From the NCBI GenBank assembly GCA_964007475.1, contig OZ023273.1:40983525-41047524 (forward strand): a stretch of DNA of 64,000 nucleotides, given 5' to 3'. A model generated the notes under the pieces. It made no database searches. It was not told where the DNA came from and was given only the letters and a program-made list of their open reading frames with translations. Positions 29,101 through 42,305 of this stretch are shown here, one piece after another (the first letter of the stretch is position 1; each line of letters starts with the position of its first letter). This DNA comes from Hybos culiciformis (lineage: Eukaryota > Arthropoda > Insecta > Diptera > Hybotidae). Position numbers and translations under genes: made by a program.

Positions 29101-32100
29101 ATAAAAAAAAAAGTTATGGGTTAAATATTTGACTCCATTGGTTTCATTTTGTAACAAAAAAAAAATATTCCCCAAACCATATCCAACTTCACATTTTTGT
29201 TCATTTTTTATTAGATGTTTGCAATAATTTTCTTTTCCCTCACAGACGTGTTTATCTCTCTAAGGCATGCAACATTAAAAACCATTCTTAAATGATACAC
29301 AGTCATATTATTGTGAAATTTGTTAAAACGTATACCTTACCATTGTCGATCATAAAAATGTAACAATAATATGAAATATATTTCTCAGAAAAATCTGTGC
29401 TTTTCAGTTCAAAAAAATGTAATCGTTATAAAACATATGGACTCAAAGATATGAAAATTCCGAATTTATCAAAACCCATAGCAATTATGGGTAAAGAATA
29501 TGATTTTCTCTTAAGTATTGAGGATTAGTTTTCTTCTTAAGTATTCGCACAACTGAACAATAATTAGAGAGATTATAACGTTTTAAAAACCTTAATTAAT
29601 GGTTAAATTTAAAAAATATATAAAATCAGTGATAATAAAATATGAGATGTCTGGGTAAATTAGAAAATTAGATAGATTTAGACACGTTCTTAAACGCTAA
29701 ATAGATCCTTTTTATTCCAAGGACTGTTCATGTCGGTTGCTAGGAAATCAACAATTTAGATAAAATATCTGATTCTTTTGAGAAAGTAGGCATTAAAAGT
29801 TACACTGATTTATTGTTAGGTTCGAATAATAAAACTTGAAGAATTAGTAATGTAAAAAAAAAAATTGTTTAAAACGATATTTTCAAAAAGGTTCCATTCT
29901 GTTAATAAATCTGGCCAAATTTTATGAGAAAATATATTATGAGAAAATATATAATGATTATGCTTCTATTTTAGCATCAAAAATTATGCACGAAAATATT
30001 ATCTAAATAATAGTAATAAAATAATACAAATTTTGTTTAAAAATAAAGTTTCAAGTATTTTAAATCTCACAGGTTCTTGAATTTTTTTTTTTTTTTAATA
30101 AAATTAATATTAAGAAAGTAATATTAAAACTAAGTCACAGTCACGAAATTATTCTTGAAGTATCTTTTTGAAGTTTTCCTCTATATTTATCCGTTGAATA
30201 TTTTTCTTAACTGTATTATTATTATTATTATTATTTTTTTTTTTTTTTTTTCAAATAAAATAACATGAAAAATACTTTTCTTTATATGAAAAGCGTGCTT
30301 TTATACCATTATTAAACTGCTCGACTCTTAAACACCGTTATCAGGATTATAATGCAAAAGGAAAATAATAAAAAAAAAAAAAGAAGAAAAATCGCAAAGC
30401 ACCCCAAATATTCGTTTTAATAAAAAATTCACAACCCCCATGGTATCAATACAATATTTTATTATTTTGTATTAGCTTTCTTTAAATAATACCTTTCAAG
30501 CTGAGGTACATAGAATAGTTTTACAATTATAACAACACAAAAGTAAAAAGAATTAAATCATTTTTAAAATACTGTTTATATGCGAAGCATTTTAATATTT
30601 AGAATTAATGTTTTAGAACCATTAATTTTTTACAAGACAGCCGAAAAAAAACTACCATTTTTTAAATTATTAGTGTGTTAATATTAGGTAGATATCAAAT
30701 AAAAAAATCTAACACATGCATATAATTTATAATAATTATATATTTATGATAAATTCCTGGATCACATGAATATTATTCTTCCAACTTCTAAATTTTGTCT
30801 CTTTTCAAATTTTTCTTTAAATAACAATTAATTGAAATTAAAATTTGTTTTAATATAAATTTTAATGTTTTAATAGTTTTCTATTTTTATGATTTTTCTA
30901 AAAATTAACGAAAAAACATCTAGATAACATAACCATATTAAATCGAAAAATCAGTTTCTTAAAATGCAAGTACATATCTTGTATGTAAAATTGTAAATAA
31001 AAAAAAATATTCCAAATATCATGTGGAAGTGGAATTATTAATATCACTACGAATTCAAATTTTACTCAAACTTAGGTCAATTGAATAAAAGAAAAATACA
31101 TTTGAAATTTTTAATTTTCTTGAAATTGAATTGTTAGCCTCGAACGGCCAAGGATAAGAGCTCTAGCTATGTTTTTGCGATGAGAACACAGAAACAAATT
31201 TGAACTCATTCGCCTAAATTTAATCCCATTCCAAGACTGAATAAGGATTTAATTATACAGTGAGTTATTGACTTATTGTAATAGCTAAATTTATTAATTT
31301 TTAATAGAAATTACGATGTATAGGCCAGTTTTATACTCTTCTTCAAATCATAAGACAAGTAATTTTTACTATTACGACCATGGAAAACGTTTTATTGGTT
31401 CATTATAAAATTTATAGTTATCTATTGTCTAAGTTAATCATTGCATATTATATAAATTTTTGTAAGGATAAATTTATATGTTGTAATTATAATTTTATTC
31501 ATAAATTAAATATGTAGTTAATTGATAAGTTCCAGTTCGTTGTATAAGAAATTTTAATGGATTTTTTGATACCATCCTATTTATTTATTTTTTTAACTCA
31601 TAAGGAAATATTAAATATTATTATTTGCGCAATTTTTGATTATGATGATGATGATAATGGTGATGGTGTCTCATTCTTCACCCAGAGTTTTAACAGAGAA
31701 GAGATTTTTTTTTGTTTTTTTTTTTTTTTTAAATAGGTAGGTTTACCTTTTATTATTATAATATTTTGGTTTTTGTTATTATTTTTAGTTAAAACTTTGC
31801 ACAAAGTATTATAATGTTTTTAAAACGAATATTTTTACCAATTTTCAACTTATTATTATTTGTGTTTTTTTGTTGAAAATTTTTCTAATATTCGAATCAC
31901 GTTTGAATCTTCTTTAGCTCTTCTTCACTTGATATACGTAAATATGTGCAGAGTTTTAAGGAATAAAAATAAAAAAAAAAGTTGTTACGTGTTTTACCTA
32001 TATATGCGGTCTGTTCAATAAAAAATATTAAATAAAAGGATTAAAGAAAAACTTTCATGTTGTTTTATACCCTAAACTTGTAAAATTAAAAGATTTTTTT

Positions 32101-33233
32101 TTTTCATTTTATTTTTTTCGCTTACATTTATTGCAATTTTAAGATTTTATTTTATAATATGAGTGTGAAAAGTTGACATGTAACATTATTATTATAATAA
32201 ACGATGTTATGTAAAAAGGTAAGTTCATAAAAAATATTTAACAAGAAAAGCGTTCGAATTCGAATGTTTAAATAAAGTTGATGTCAAAAATATGAAAAAA
32301 AACAAAAACTCAAAACTTATTTCTTTATAAATTAAATTTTCTATATGCAGAATATAAATATCGATATTATATAAATATTATTTTTCCTTAGAATATTGAA
32401 CAAAAAAATGAGACCACATCTCTTACACGGTCAATCAGTTATATGACTTCCAATTCCTATTCTTTTTTGCAATGTTGTATATTCAATTAACTTTTATGCT
32501 TGTTCATATTTCTCTAACCATCCAAAGAACAAAAAAACGGAAAACATCTACTATTTTCATAATTTTAATATTTTGCGTTGAAATAAAAAGAAATGTGCCC
32601 ATATATTCTATACGTATCCATATACAATACGTACCTATATATAAAATGTGAATTCAGCTTAAGTTTTTCTTCTGCAATATTGTTTTTTTTTTTTTTTTTT
32701 TTTTTTTAACTTTAATAAATATTTATAGTTATTGTTTTTTTATGCAGCTAAATGACAAAAACTTTTCTATTTAATTTTTCCATAATTTTTTTCTTAGTTT
32801 TTCTTTCATACACTATTATAGCTGGTTGGATAGGAACTTCCTTTTTTTTTATTTTTGCCTCAGGTATCTGAACATAAGAGGGAAAAAAATATGAATCAAG
32901 GTATAGACGATGAAAAATAAAAAAAACATTATATAGTGAAATATTGTTTATTATCTCATAAAATATAAGCATTTTTCCTATTATAAACCTTGATGTCTTG
33001 CTTTAAATTCAACTTGAAATTAAGAATATAATTTTTCTTAATGATAGGTTATATAGTTAAATGTTCAGGGTTAAAAATGGAATTTCTATAGAGCGGGAGA
33101 TATTAAGAAAATCACAGAGCCTTACAATTAAAAAGCATACAAAATAATAATAATAATAATAATATTCCCTGATCGCCGATCGGGATATATAACCCTGTTG
33201 GTAAACTATTACTACAGCTTTGATGTACATTAT
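23116..33233. other. 10-kb AT-rich gene desert
   Basis: No supported gene, RNA or element ends. Poly-A/T runs up to about 20 nt, (TA)n near 24563-24590, and ATT and GAT-type microsatellites near 30217 and 31650 are the only structured sequence. Short pockets of more balanced composition (about 27320-27430 and 31130-31180) may be old transposon debris but show no family hallmark. Confidence 0.5.
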
Positions 33234-33545
33234 ACAGTGTGTTGAAAAAAAGTTCAAGAAATGAAATAAATTTTTAATGCAAATTTTCAATGCTTTGTCT
33301 ATAAAACATAGTAAAATCTGTAAGTTTATTTTCATCAGTTCTGTATACGAAACTTTGAATTCGTTTCAAAAAGACTGAACTGTGAGTCGCCTGCTTAGTA
33401 AGTAGCATTTTGTATCGTAAATATTTGCTTTGCTTCTACACTAGATTTGTTGTTACAAATTTATATTTCATAAAGAATTTCGAAACAAAATAATAATCTA
33501 ACTAGACGCACACATCTTATTCAATAATCTTGTCACACTGTACTG
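33234..33545. mobile_element. Possible small Tc1/mariner-type MITE
   Basis: TACAGTGTG at the left and CACACTGTA at the right form a short inverted repeat, with TA at each edge as the Tc1/mariner target would require. The inner sequences diverge quickly. A 9-bp match is weak evidence on its own. Confidence 0.3.
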
Positions 33546-34766
33546 AAATCTTGTACATACTTATATTTTAATTTTCTGGCAAATTTCCACAACCATGTGA
33601 TGGTGTATATGGTTTTTAACTTACAATTTTATTATAAATTTGGTTGCAATGTTTTGCCATTAAGGAGTTTAATGATTGTTTATGCTAAAGACAAGTGCAT
33701 ATAAAATCACAAAGGTAGGTGGATGGTCTGAATTTTTTTTTTCTCTACTATAGTATGTTGTCATTTTTAAAGTGCATAAATATTGCTATACGTACATATT
33801 TATAAAATACGTGAAATTCGATATTTTTATAGAAAATAATTCGAATTTCTAGTGTTGAGTTTTATTAAGTGGCACTAATTTAAATTTAAGCAAAATAAAA
33901 TACAAAATATTTAAAAATTGAACATTTTAATTTTATGTATGTATTATTTTAATTTGTTGTGTTCAACGTTTCTTTCGTCTAAAAGAAAAATTTAGTTTTA
34001 TTTTTTAGTTTTAAAGTTTAAGTATCAAAATATATTGGCCTATTTAATTGGCTTATTCAATTGATTTCTTGATTTACTTTACATAAAGCCGCAGGCTTAA
34101 AAGTGTAGGAAAATATAATCAATTATTATTTGTAGAGACTTTTGTTTGTTTTATAAGTTTGCATAATTTTAGGTATGGGTACACTTTATTTCATTAGGGC
34201 CTATTTAAAAAACTGATCTTATAACGAAAACTTATAAAATTATTAAGTATGTTATAAAATAAAAGTAACTAGTTATGTTCTATAACTAAAATTATGTTAA
34301 AGACAATAACTTGGCACAGGTATTGTTTTTTTTTTGTAAGTTTGTATATTCCATAGAAAACTTAATGTGCTTAAGAATATTTTAAAAATTGTATGCTCAC
34401 AAAATATACGATACATGAAATGTCTTCATAAATGCCAGAGAGGATAGAACTTGTTTATGTATAATATTATGTTAAAGTACATAAATTTTTGGTTTTTGGT
34501 TATAAAACTAATTTTACTTATTTTTTTTTTTTTGTTTATCAAAAAAGTAAATTATTCACCAAAGGTATTGAATTTTTTTGGAAAATAAACCGGGTTAATT
34601 TTGCATATTTAAAGTGCGGTTATAGCGAAAGCAGAATGAACCTTATTTCCGTGCTAAAATTTAGTAAAAGCTATGTTAGTTTGCAAATTTAATAATAGTC
34701 CAACCATTGACTAAGAATACTAAAAAGATAGGATCTAAATCGAAAAAAAATTAATGTTTTCATAAA
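33546..34766. other. AT-rich intergenic DNA
   Basis: No gene or element terminus recognised between the candidate small MITE and the nested transposon cluster. Confidence 0.5.
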
Positions 34767-35049
34767 ATTGTACTCAGGGCCGGTCCTGCTATATGTGCAT
34801 GATGTGCACTTGCACAGGGCGCCTAACGAATAGGGCGCCAATCGATTTGTAGTCAAGAACATGCAAATCCATTCGAAATTGACTACTGTGCTACTGTTCA
34901 CAAAAAAACTTTACCCAGAAAAAAATCAACACAGTATACAATTTTTTTTGTATACCGTGATCAAATTGCACATTGTATAATGTGTAAATAAGAATTCAGC
35001 ATAGAATAAAATCAACATAGTATTTATGTAAATATTGTTTTTTGGTATA

Positions 35050-35680
35050 CACTAGGTAGAAAAAGTCTGCGTACGGGCTCGTTTCTTATTTTTTGTTCAA
35101 CATGTTCCCAGTTTTTGATGTCATTTAATTTTTTGTGAAAACATTTTTTTTTTTTTCAAAATTTAAATTTTGAGAAATAATATCAATTTTTTGAACTGTC
35201 TGAGTACAGCCTGTTTCAATGCCGCGTCTCAGAAATTAACTGGTAATCTCATTTGAAACGCAATTGAATGTAGATAATTTGCGCCATATAATTTTATCTG
35301 TACGATAAGAGAAAGTGTCAAAAATTGTCTTTGAAAGTCATAGGAATAGCTTAGAACTGCTGGAAAATAGGTTAGAACCGCTTCTTTTTATGATTTTCAA
35401 AGGCGATTTTTGGCACTTTCACTTATCGTAGGGATAAAATTTTATGGCGCAAAATTATCTACATTCAATTGCCTTTCAAATGGCATCATTAGTTAATTTT
35501 TGAGACGCGGCATTAAAACCGGCTGTACGCAGACTTTTCCAAAAATTGATATTTCTCAAAATTTAAATTTTGATAAAAAAAATTTTTTTACAGAGTCCTT
35601 TTAAATGACATCAAAAACTGGGAACATGTGGAACAAAAAATAAGAAAACGAGCCCGTACGCAGACTTTTTCTACCTAGTG
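35050..35680. mobile_element. Palindromic Tc1/mariner-type MITE, nested
   Basis: The tip CACTAGGTAGAAAAAGTCTG has a perfect inverted partner ending at 35680. TA occurs on both sides (35048-35049 and 35681-35682), the Tc1/mariner signature. The inverted match continues with few differences for about 300 bp per arm, so almost the whole 631 bp is one hairpin with a short loop near 35360-35385. No transposase. It lies inside the outer hAT. Confidence 0.88.
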
Positions 35681-35759
35681 TATGTATATTTATTTGAGGA
35701 CTAGCACTAGACCTACTGGGAATACCTCGTTAAAAAAAGCGCTTTAGTATAGTCTACTT

Positions 35760-36297
35760 CAGACTTCAAACTGCGGCTCTTGAGCCGCATGCGGCTCATA
35801 ACATAAATTTATGCGGCTCCGGAAATCATTTTTTTTTACACTGCATTGGGCTCGAAGAACAATTCTGACAAATTTTTTTTTTCACCCGGCCTAAACTTTT
35901 TTCATTCTAAACTACAAATAAAGAATTTTCTTGCACCCTACAAATCAAGAATTTTTTTTCCACTGTAAACTACAAATAAAGAATTTTTATTATTTTGTAA
36001 AAATAAACATCGAGTTTCAATGACAGAATAGAATTGAAGAAATCAATTAAGGGTGTCATCATTAAAATTACAATTAATTTTGAACAATTATATATTTTGA
36101 ACAATGTATAAAATTCATAATTAGAAATCAAAATTATTGTTTTATTTAATTTTTAATATTTTAAAACGGTATATAAATCAAAAATTAAATATATTGATTT
36201 TCTTATATACATTTATAATTATTAAAAAATTTGCGGCTCTTTAATTTTTGATATTTCTTAAAATTTGCTCGCTTATGTTTTGGGTTGCTCAGGCCTG
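35760..36297. mobile_element. Second hAT MITE, nested
   Basis: Starts CAGACTTCAAACTGCGGCTC and ends GGGTTGCTCAGGCCTG, imperfect hAT-like inverted termini. Flanks gtctactt (35752-35759) and gtctacct (36298-36305) match at 7 of 8 positions. Repeated gcggctc words inside match the style of hAT subterminal repeats. It lies within the outer hAT, 80 bp right of the palindromic MITE. Confidence 0.72.
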
Positions 36298-36403
36298 GTC
36301 TACCTCAATGGTGACGTGAAAATGACTTATACTATGCTTATGGGCGCAATTTTCAAAATCGGCACAGGGCGCAGAATCAGCTAGGACCGGGCCTGATTGT
36401 ACT

Positions 36404-38812
36404 ATATACGTACATAGTGTTTATGTAAGAACAACTCAAATTTACCCTTCAGACAAAAAAATAGTTTAGTTATATATAAAATTGTTTGAATAATTCAATC
36501 CAATATTATTTTGTATATTACAACAATCGAGAATTGCATAAATTAATAACATAATATAATTTATAATAAGTAGATAAAAAAAAGAATTCAAAATCAACAC
36601 AAAAATTATTGCAAACATAAATTACATTTCATTTAAATCTGTTAAATAGTTTTCTAACAAGATTTTAGTACAAAAAAAAAATTGGCAAATGTATAGTTAA
36701 GTTCAAATTAACTTTATTACATCATCATTAACAAGATAGAATTATGTACTTATGTTTAATTTTTATAAGTTCTATAATAATAATTATTTACTTATAAAAA
36801 TTATAATACTTGAAAATATTATATTATTATTATTAATATTTACTTATACATATAAATGTTAATTATCTAAAAAAAACTGAGATAATTCTTTCCAAAGATA
36901 TTTAAAACTAATAAATTGTCCTCTTTAGACACAATAAACATAAAAACCAAAAAAAAAAAAAAATAACTAAAAACACCAGAATAAAAATGTTACATGAAGT
37001 CTATAATATTTTTTTGTGTATTTATATAAAGATACTAAGAGTACTTCTATTATGTATATTATAAAGTTTAACAAATCTTAAAAACAATTAAAGAGATATT
37101 ATAACACATACACTTAACATAACTTAAAAATAACTCATTGTCCAATAAACACCAAAGACGCTAATTTAGCTTTCGACCGAAATATTACTAAGTGAGTTCG
37201 GTTTTAAATATACAATAATCATATTTTGAATACTTTTTGGCATTATGGACTCATAATATTAAATCTTATTTCACAAGAAAAATGTTATAAAAAAAAAAAA
37301 ACAAATCTTTATTTTTTATTTAAAAAGTCAGCAAAAATTATGGTTCCTTTTATGTTAAAAAAAAAAGGGCATTTAAATAAAAAGGCATTAAAATAAAAAA
37401 GTAATATATAAATGTGGAACATTAAAAAGGCTGGTCATATACATATTTCGTTTTTAAGCAACAGAGTTTTATTGTCCATTCAACTCATTTATTTTATCAT
37501 AAAAAGGACATTACTTTTGTCTATAGTATTTTTTGACTGACTGATGATAGACTTTTCTTTCTGTTTTTTTTTTTTTTTTTTTGTATTTTATTTTTTGTTA
37601 TTTTGCTAATTCGCACAAAAAAATGGAATTTGATCCTGTTAGTGGTCAAAATTTATTCAACATATATTTCATCCTTTATTTTTTTTTATTTTGTGCTTAC
37701 AAACAAACGATGGGCGGGTATTTATTTTCTTTAACTCTATTTTTTTTGTTTAGAAAAAAACCATTTTTATTCTCGTTTAAATATAATAAAATGAATAAAA
37801 ATAGAATAAATATGAAATTTAATTTAAACGGAATAGAATTTCATAAATTTTTTTTTTCTTTATATTTATATTCTTTTTAGAAAATAGATACAAAAAAAAA
37901 AACATTTTAAATAATAATGTGAAAAAAAGAAAAAATGTAAAGTCCTTGAAAATATGTTTTCCATTTATGTACATACGACCTCGGACTGTGTGGTTTAATA
38001 GTATTTTTTTTTTCAAAAGCTCTTATTAATTCAAAAAATTATCATTAATTTGAAAAAAAAAAAAATAATAATAATAATAATAATCGTAATGAGTTATTTG
38101 TAGTAAGTTTGTTTCAAAATTCCCTGAGAAATAAATTTTAAATTTTAAAAACAGTTTTCACACTCATCACACTCGTGTAGCATTATCATTATTCAACGAC
38201 TTGTTCGGTCGTTGGTTCTCGAGTTTCACTTCAACAAAAATTTGTTTATCGTGTCCATTGTCTATTCGAAATATAAGTTTTGAATTTTTTTAAAATAAAA
38301 ATCACATACATATTTAGAGTATTGTACAAGTATATTTTACAATGTTGTAATAGATTTTAAGTCGACTACATAAAATAATTTTGAATATGCACAAATAAAT
38401 TAAAAACAGGTGCTGACTTTTTTTTAAAGTTTTGTAAATATTATTTTTGGGTGAAATGATTACACTAGATGACAAGTAAAAAGATTTTTAGTGTCAGGTG
38501 TTTTGCATATAATTGAACCATTTCAAAGTAATTAAAAGTTTCGAAAAAAAAAGAACCCTTTTAAAAGATTTTTACTAAAATATTTTAAATAAAGTATTTT
38601 ACATAATAAGTATTATCTTAGAAATTGGTTTCAATCAGGATACTTAATAGAATAAATAAATAACTGCCGTTTTTTTTTTAATAGTATCGTATAAAAAAAA
38701 AAAACATTTTGAAATTCTAAACGAATTATATATGAGAAAACGCTTAAAAATATTTTGCTTTAAACATTTGATTGAAAAAACTAGCTTTGAACTTCACTAT
38801 CTTCAAAAAACA
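36404..38812. other. AT-rich intergenic DNA
   Basis: No gene recognised. An (AAT)n tract is near 38065-38085. The open frames at 37.6-38.0 kb are Phe/Lys/Asn-rich and look random. Confidence 0.5.
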
Positions 38813-38823
38813 TTAATAGCTTT

Positions 38824-39916
38824 GGTTGGTTGGTTAAAGTGGCGGAACTAGTCAAACTAGAGTTGATCCCAATTAGCGCCTGCGCACCGTTTTGACACCA
38901 CTCACTCTCGTAACCTAGTCTGGTACCTAACACAGACCATTAAACCCACCCCGTGAAGTTAAGAATTTTTGATCACCTCCCTGAGTTTGGTTGTAGCCAG
39001 CACATTTAGATCTTCGACGAAATAGTCACCTAATGTGCTTTTCCTAATTCTTGCTAGAGCCGGGCATTTTCAGATAAAGTGGATGATAGTTTCTTGTTCA
39101 TCCTCATCTCTGCAACTGCGGCATTTTTGGTTAAAAGGGATCCCTAGTCTTGCGGCATGCTCGCCAACTGCCCAGTGACCCGTATAAACCGCCGTGATTC
39201 TAGCAATATCCCTACGGGACATTTTAAGAATTTCCACGGTTCTTTTTTTGTCATAATTCGGCCAGGTTTTCCTTGCCGTGCTACACGTAGATAAAGCCCT
39301 CCATCTACAGTTTGCTTGGGATAAATACTTCTGGTATATATCTCTTTTGATTATGTTTAAGGGCAGATGTACCTGTTCTGCGAAGGAGGCTGCCAAGTTT
39401 GAGCCTGCCTTGGCTAGCTCATCTGCCCGCTCATTCCCCTGGATATCTCTATGGCCGGGAACCCAGTAGAGAAAAACATCATATCGTTCCGCTAGGCAAG
39501 AAAGCTGCTCCAAGTATTTCTTTACCAGTTTAGACGATACAACGGGTGAGTTAAGAGCCATAATGGCTGCTTGACTATCTGAAGCTATTGCTATCTTGCT
39601 TACATCAGGTCCTATCTCCCCTAAAAAGCAACATGCTTTCCATATAGCCAGTATTTCTGCCTAAAAATACTGGATCTATGTGGAAGTCTGTAACTTTTAG
39701 CTATATTGATTTGCTCAGAGAACACCCAAGCACCCACACCACAGTCCATCTTTGAACCGTCTGTGAAAATATCCAGATCTATATTCTCTAGGATATTTAT
39801 ATTGTTCCATTCCCTTCTCGTGGGAATCACAACCTGAAAACTCTTTTCCAGTTCCACAGTAGGATGGAATAGTCCGTTAGGGTGCACTTTACATTCTTAG
39901 CTGTGTCACTAAGAAT
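38824..39916 (-). mobile_element. 5'-truncated I/R1-like LINE insertion
   Basis: A markedly GC-richer block reads on the minus strand as the C-terminal end of a LINE pol plus about 135 bp of 3'UTR, ending in GGTT-type repeats (aaccaacc on the minus strand). An 11-bp ttaatagcttt duplication flanks it (38813-38823 and 39917-39927), the mark of target-primed insertion. Everything upstream of the RNase H domain is missing, which is typical 5' truncation. It is in the same orientation as the adjacent minus-strand gene and lies downstream of it. Confidence 0.88.
38959..39887 (-). pseudogene. LINE pol remnant: RNase H domain plus C-terminal zinc-knuckle
   Basis: Reading down from 39887, the first frame contains the RNase H start (FTDGSK). 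It then loses one base near 39662 and continues in another frame with AEIL, ASDSQA and WVPGHRDIQGNERADELA, so the acidic catalytic residues D, E, D and final D are all still visible. The tail has a CxxC...H...C knuckle (KCRSC ... HFI ... KCPAL). A TGA at 39070-39072 interrupts it in frame. Beyond this the frame stays open for 36 more codons to TAA at 38959. One frameshift plus one nonsense codon make it inactive. RNase H-bearing pol points to the I/R1/LOA group rather than Jockey. Confidence 0.88.
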
Positions 39917-39927
39917 TTAATAGCTTT

Positions 39928-40287
39928 AGTATCTATTTTAAAAAACCACATACTGAAATTCGAAGTATGTGCAGGCCAGAGTTTTTATCCAAATCAAATC
40001 AAAGACGGAATGTTTAAAGCCTGCAAGTAGTTAGTTTTTAATAATAACAAATAGTTTCAAACTCAATAATGATAAGAGACATTAATTTTATGATTCTATG
40101 TAATTTTTATACACAAATTTAAAAAAATACTGAATATTGAACCGACTATTTTCTGAATTACTTAATTCATTATGTTGAAACGATATAACTAAATAAGTTA
40201 ACGACAGAAAGTTTTAGTAATATTAAAAAAACAACTTTACACTACTTATTAATAATTGAACAATTTTTTTTTATTTTGAAGTAATCT
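39928..40287. other. 3' flank of the minus-strand gene
   Basis: AT-rich. On the minus strand an AATAAA motif (complement of 40270-40275) follows the stop codon closely and could be a poly(A) signal, though a more distal site is possible. Confidence 0.45.
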
Positions 40288-42264
40288 TTAATAATAATAA
40301 TTTCCGTAGTGGCTGTAAGGATGATGACGATGATGTTGTTGATGTGGTTCATGTAAAATTGTTTTAATAATAGGCACTTTAACAGGATATGGCTTAATGA
40401 TTGGTATTCGAATATTTTTCTCCACAGTATACGGAACATGTTTTTCTACTGTATAAGGCACTTTTTTTTCTACCGGTACTGGAACAATCTTTTCGATGGG
40501 TAATTTAATTTCTTGAACCATTGGCACTGCGACTGCTTTAGAAACGGGAATCTGAATTGGAATAGGCTTTGGAACTGACACAACTATGGGATGCGGAATT
40601 TGAATTTTCACTGGACGCTTAACAGGTACATGGATTTGTCTATAAATTGGTATAGGTATATGTCTGGTTACCTGAATATTAACATGCTTACTATAGGGTA
40701 ATTTTTGATGATGATGAAAAAGTGGTGGGTGGGGTAGTGGTATTGGAGACGGTGGATATATAGCTAAAGGATAACGTTGTATAGGATGATAATAACTGTA
40801 TTTTGTTACAGTTGTTGATGGATGAGTATTCTTTAGATTCATTGAACTAGAAGTTGTAGGAAGATGCTCGTTGGGATTTTCAGATGGTTTAACATTGATA
40901 TTAATTTCTTGTGGTTGATAATAAGATCTTAAAATTTTATTGTCTCCATTAGTTTCATGATTCTGATTAGAATAACCTAATTGGTTATGATTGGATATAA
41001 AGTTTTGTCCGGCGAAATGATATCTGTTCAAATCCCCATCATCATCATCAGATGTTCCATTTTCAAGGTTAACATTTGACAATTGTTCAATAGCATTTGA
41101 TTGAAATTGAGCTGCAGAAGCTTGTTGTTCTTCCTGCTGGGACTGAAACGACAATAATTGACTTTGTTGATCGTGATGTCTAGTCTCTTCCTGAAATGTG
41201 TGTTGTTGATACTGTTGTTGATTACTGTAATTATTTTTGGCAGCATTGGAATCTTTTTCAACAGAATCCTGTTGCGGATCTGTTGGATGATTAAAATCTT
41301 GTTTTTGTTGCTCAAATTTTTCTGGCCGTACACCGTAACCTCCATAATCATTAGACGGACTGGCTAAATTAAAAACACCGTTCGCATGGTAATTGACAAA
41401 TGGATCCACTCTGAAAGTAACAACACAATGTGTATTTAATATTGAAAATAGGGACTTAAATATGAATTTTGTTTAAAGTTTTTTTAATGGTTCTAATAAT
41501 TATATTAACAAAAACATGAATAATATTTTTCGAAAAAATAGGGAACTAGGGAATAAGAAACATATGCAAAAAAGTCAATTAAGGTTTAATAAGTTCATTC
41601 TATCTACTACAATAAAATTTTGACAGCTTAATAATCTATATGTGATCTGATGTGATGAAAATCCTATTGCTGATATATTTATTTATTCATTCATTCGTTT
41701 AAATTAAGTTTGGTAAATTTTCTAAATAAGAAACAATCGGATGATATTTCGAAAAGTACAACTAAAGATAGGTACTTTGAAATTTACTTAACAATATCTT
41801 TATAACATTGAGAGGAATAATAATTGCATACTCAAATATGAAATAAAAATTTAAAAAAAACATACAAATTTGGTTGTGGATGATATTGATGTACTGGCTC
41901 TTGCAATTGATTTTGTTGGTTTTGCTCTTTTAAATTATTTCTTTGACTATTTTCCAATTGATTTTGAATGAATGTTGTGTATTCTAGCATTAAGTTTTGT
42001 AATTTTTCATCGTCATTTAATTGTTTCACCTGATTGTGAGAAAAAGGATATTGTTTGGAGTAATAACCATTTGTAGGACTGTGGGACACCTCGTATTGTT
42101 CATTTGTATATGGTAAATATTGTTCATAGTTTATTGATTTTTCAGTTTGATATGGATGTGGATTATAATTAAAGCCTGATGTTAATTGTGATGACGATGA
42201 TGTTGATAATAAATGTTTTGGTGATGCTAAAACTTGTTCATATCTATCATCACTATCATCATCA

Positions 42265-42305
<41 letters not shown>

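Larger units (their letters stand above)
34775..36395. mobile_element. Outer hAT element carrying two nested insertions
   Basis: Ends CAGGGCCGGTCCTGCT and AGCTAGGACCGGGCCTG are inverted repeats, and subterminal cacagggcgc blocks also recur at both ends. A perfect 8-bp duplication, attgtact, flanks it (34767-34774 and 36396-36403). After removing the two inner insertions only about 440 bp is its own sequence, so it is a hAT MITE. The intact target duplication implies limited decay despite being itself an insertion target twice. Confidence 0.9.

Noticed and set aside
32748..32972. 74-codon minus frame containing a Pro/Lys/Val-rich stretch
   Set aside because: A faint resemblance to the VPV repeats of gene 2, but no signal peptide, splice context or repetition. 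Treated as chance.
34489..34901. Open frames near the start of the nested hAT cluster
   Set aside because: One runs into transposon terminus sequence; neither shows a domain or splice context.
37581..38016. Overlapping open frames on both strands
   Set aside because: Phe/Lys/Asn-rich translations of A/T homopolymers with no domain features.
39278..39469. Plus-strand open frame
   Set aside because: It is the antisense shadow of the LINE RNase H remnant.
41028..41367. Alternative frames at 41028-41351 (minus) and 41158-41367 (plus)
   Set aside because: They overlap exon 3 of the minus-strand gene in other frames and arise from its Gln/Asn-rich codon bias.
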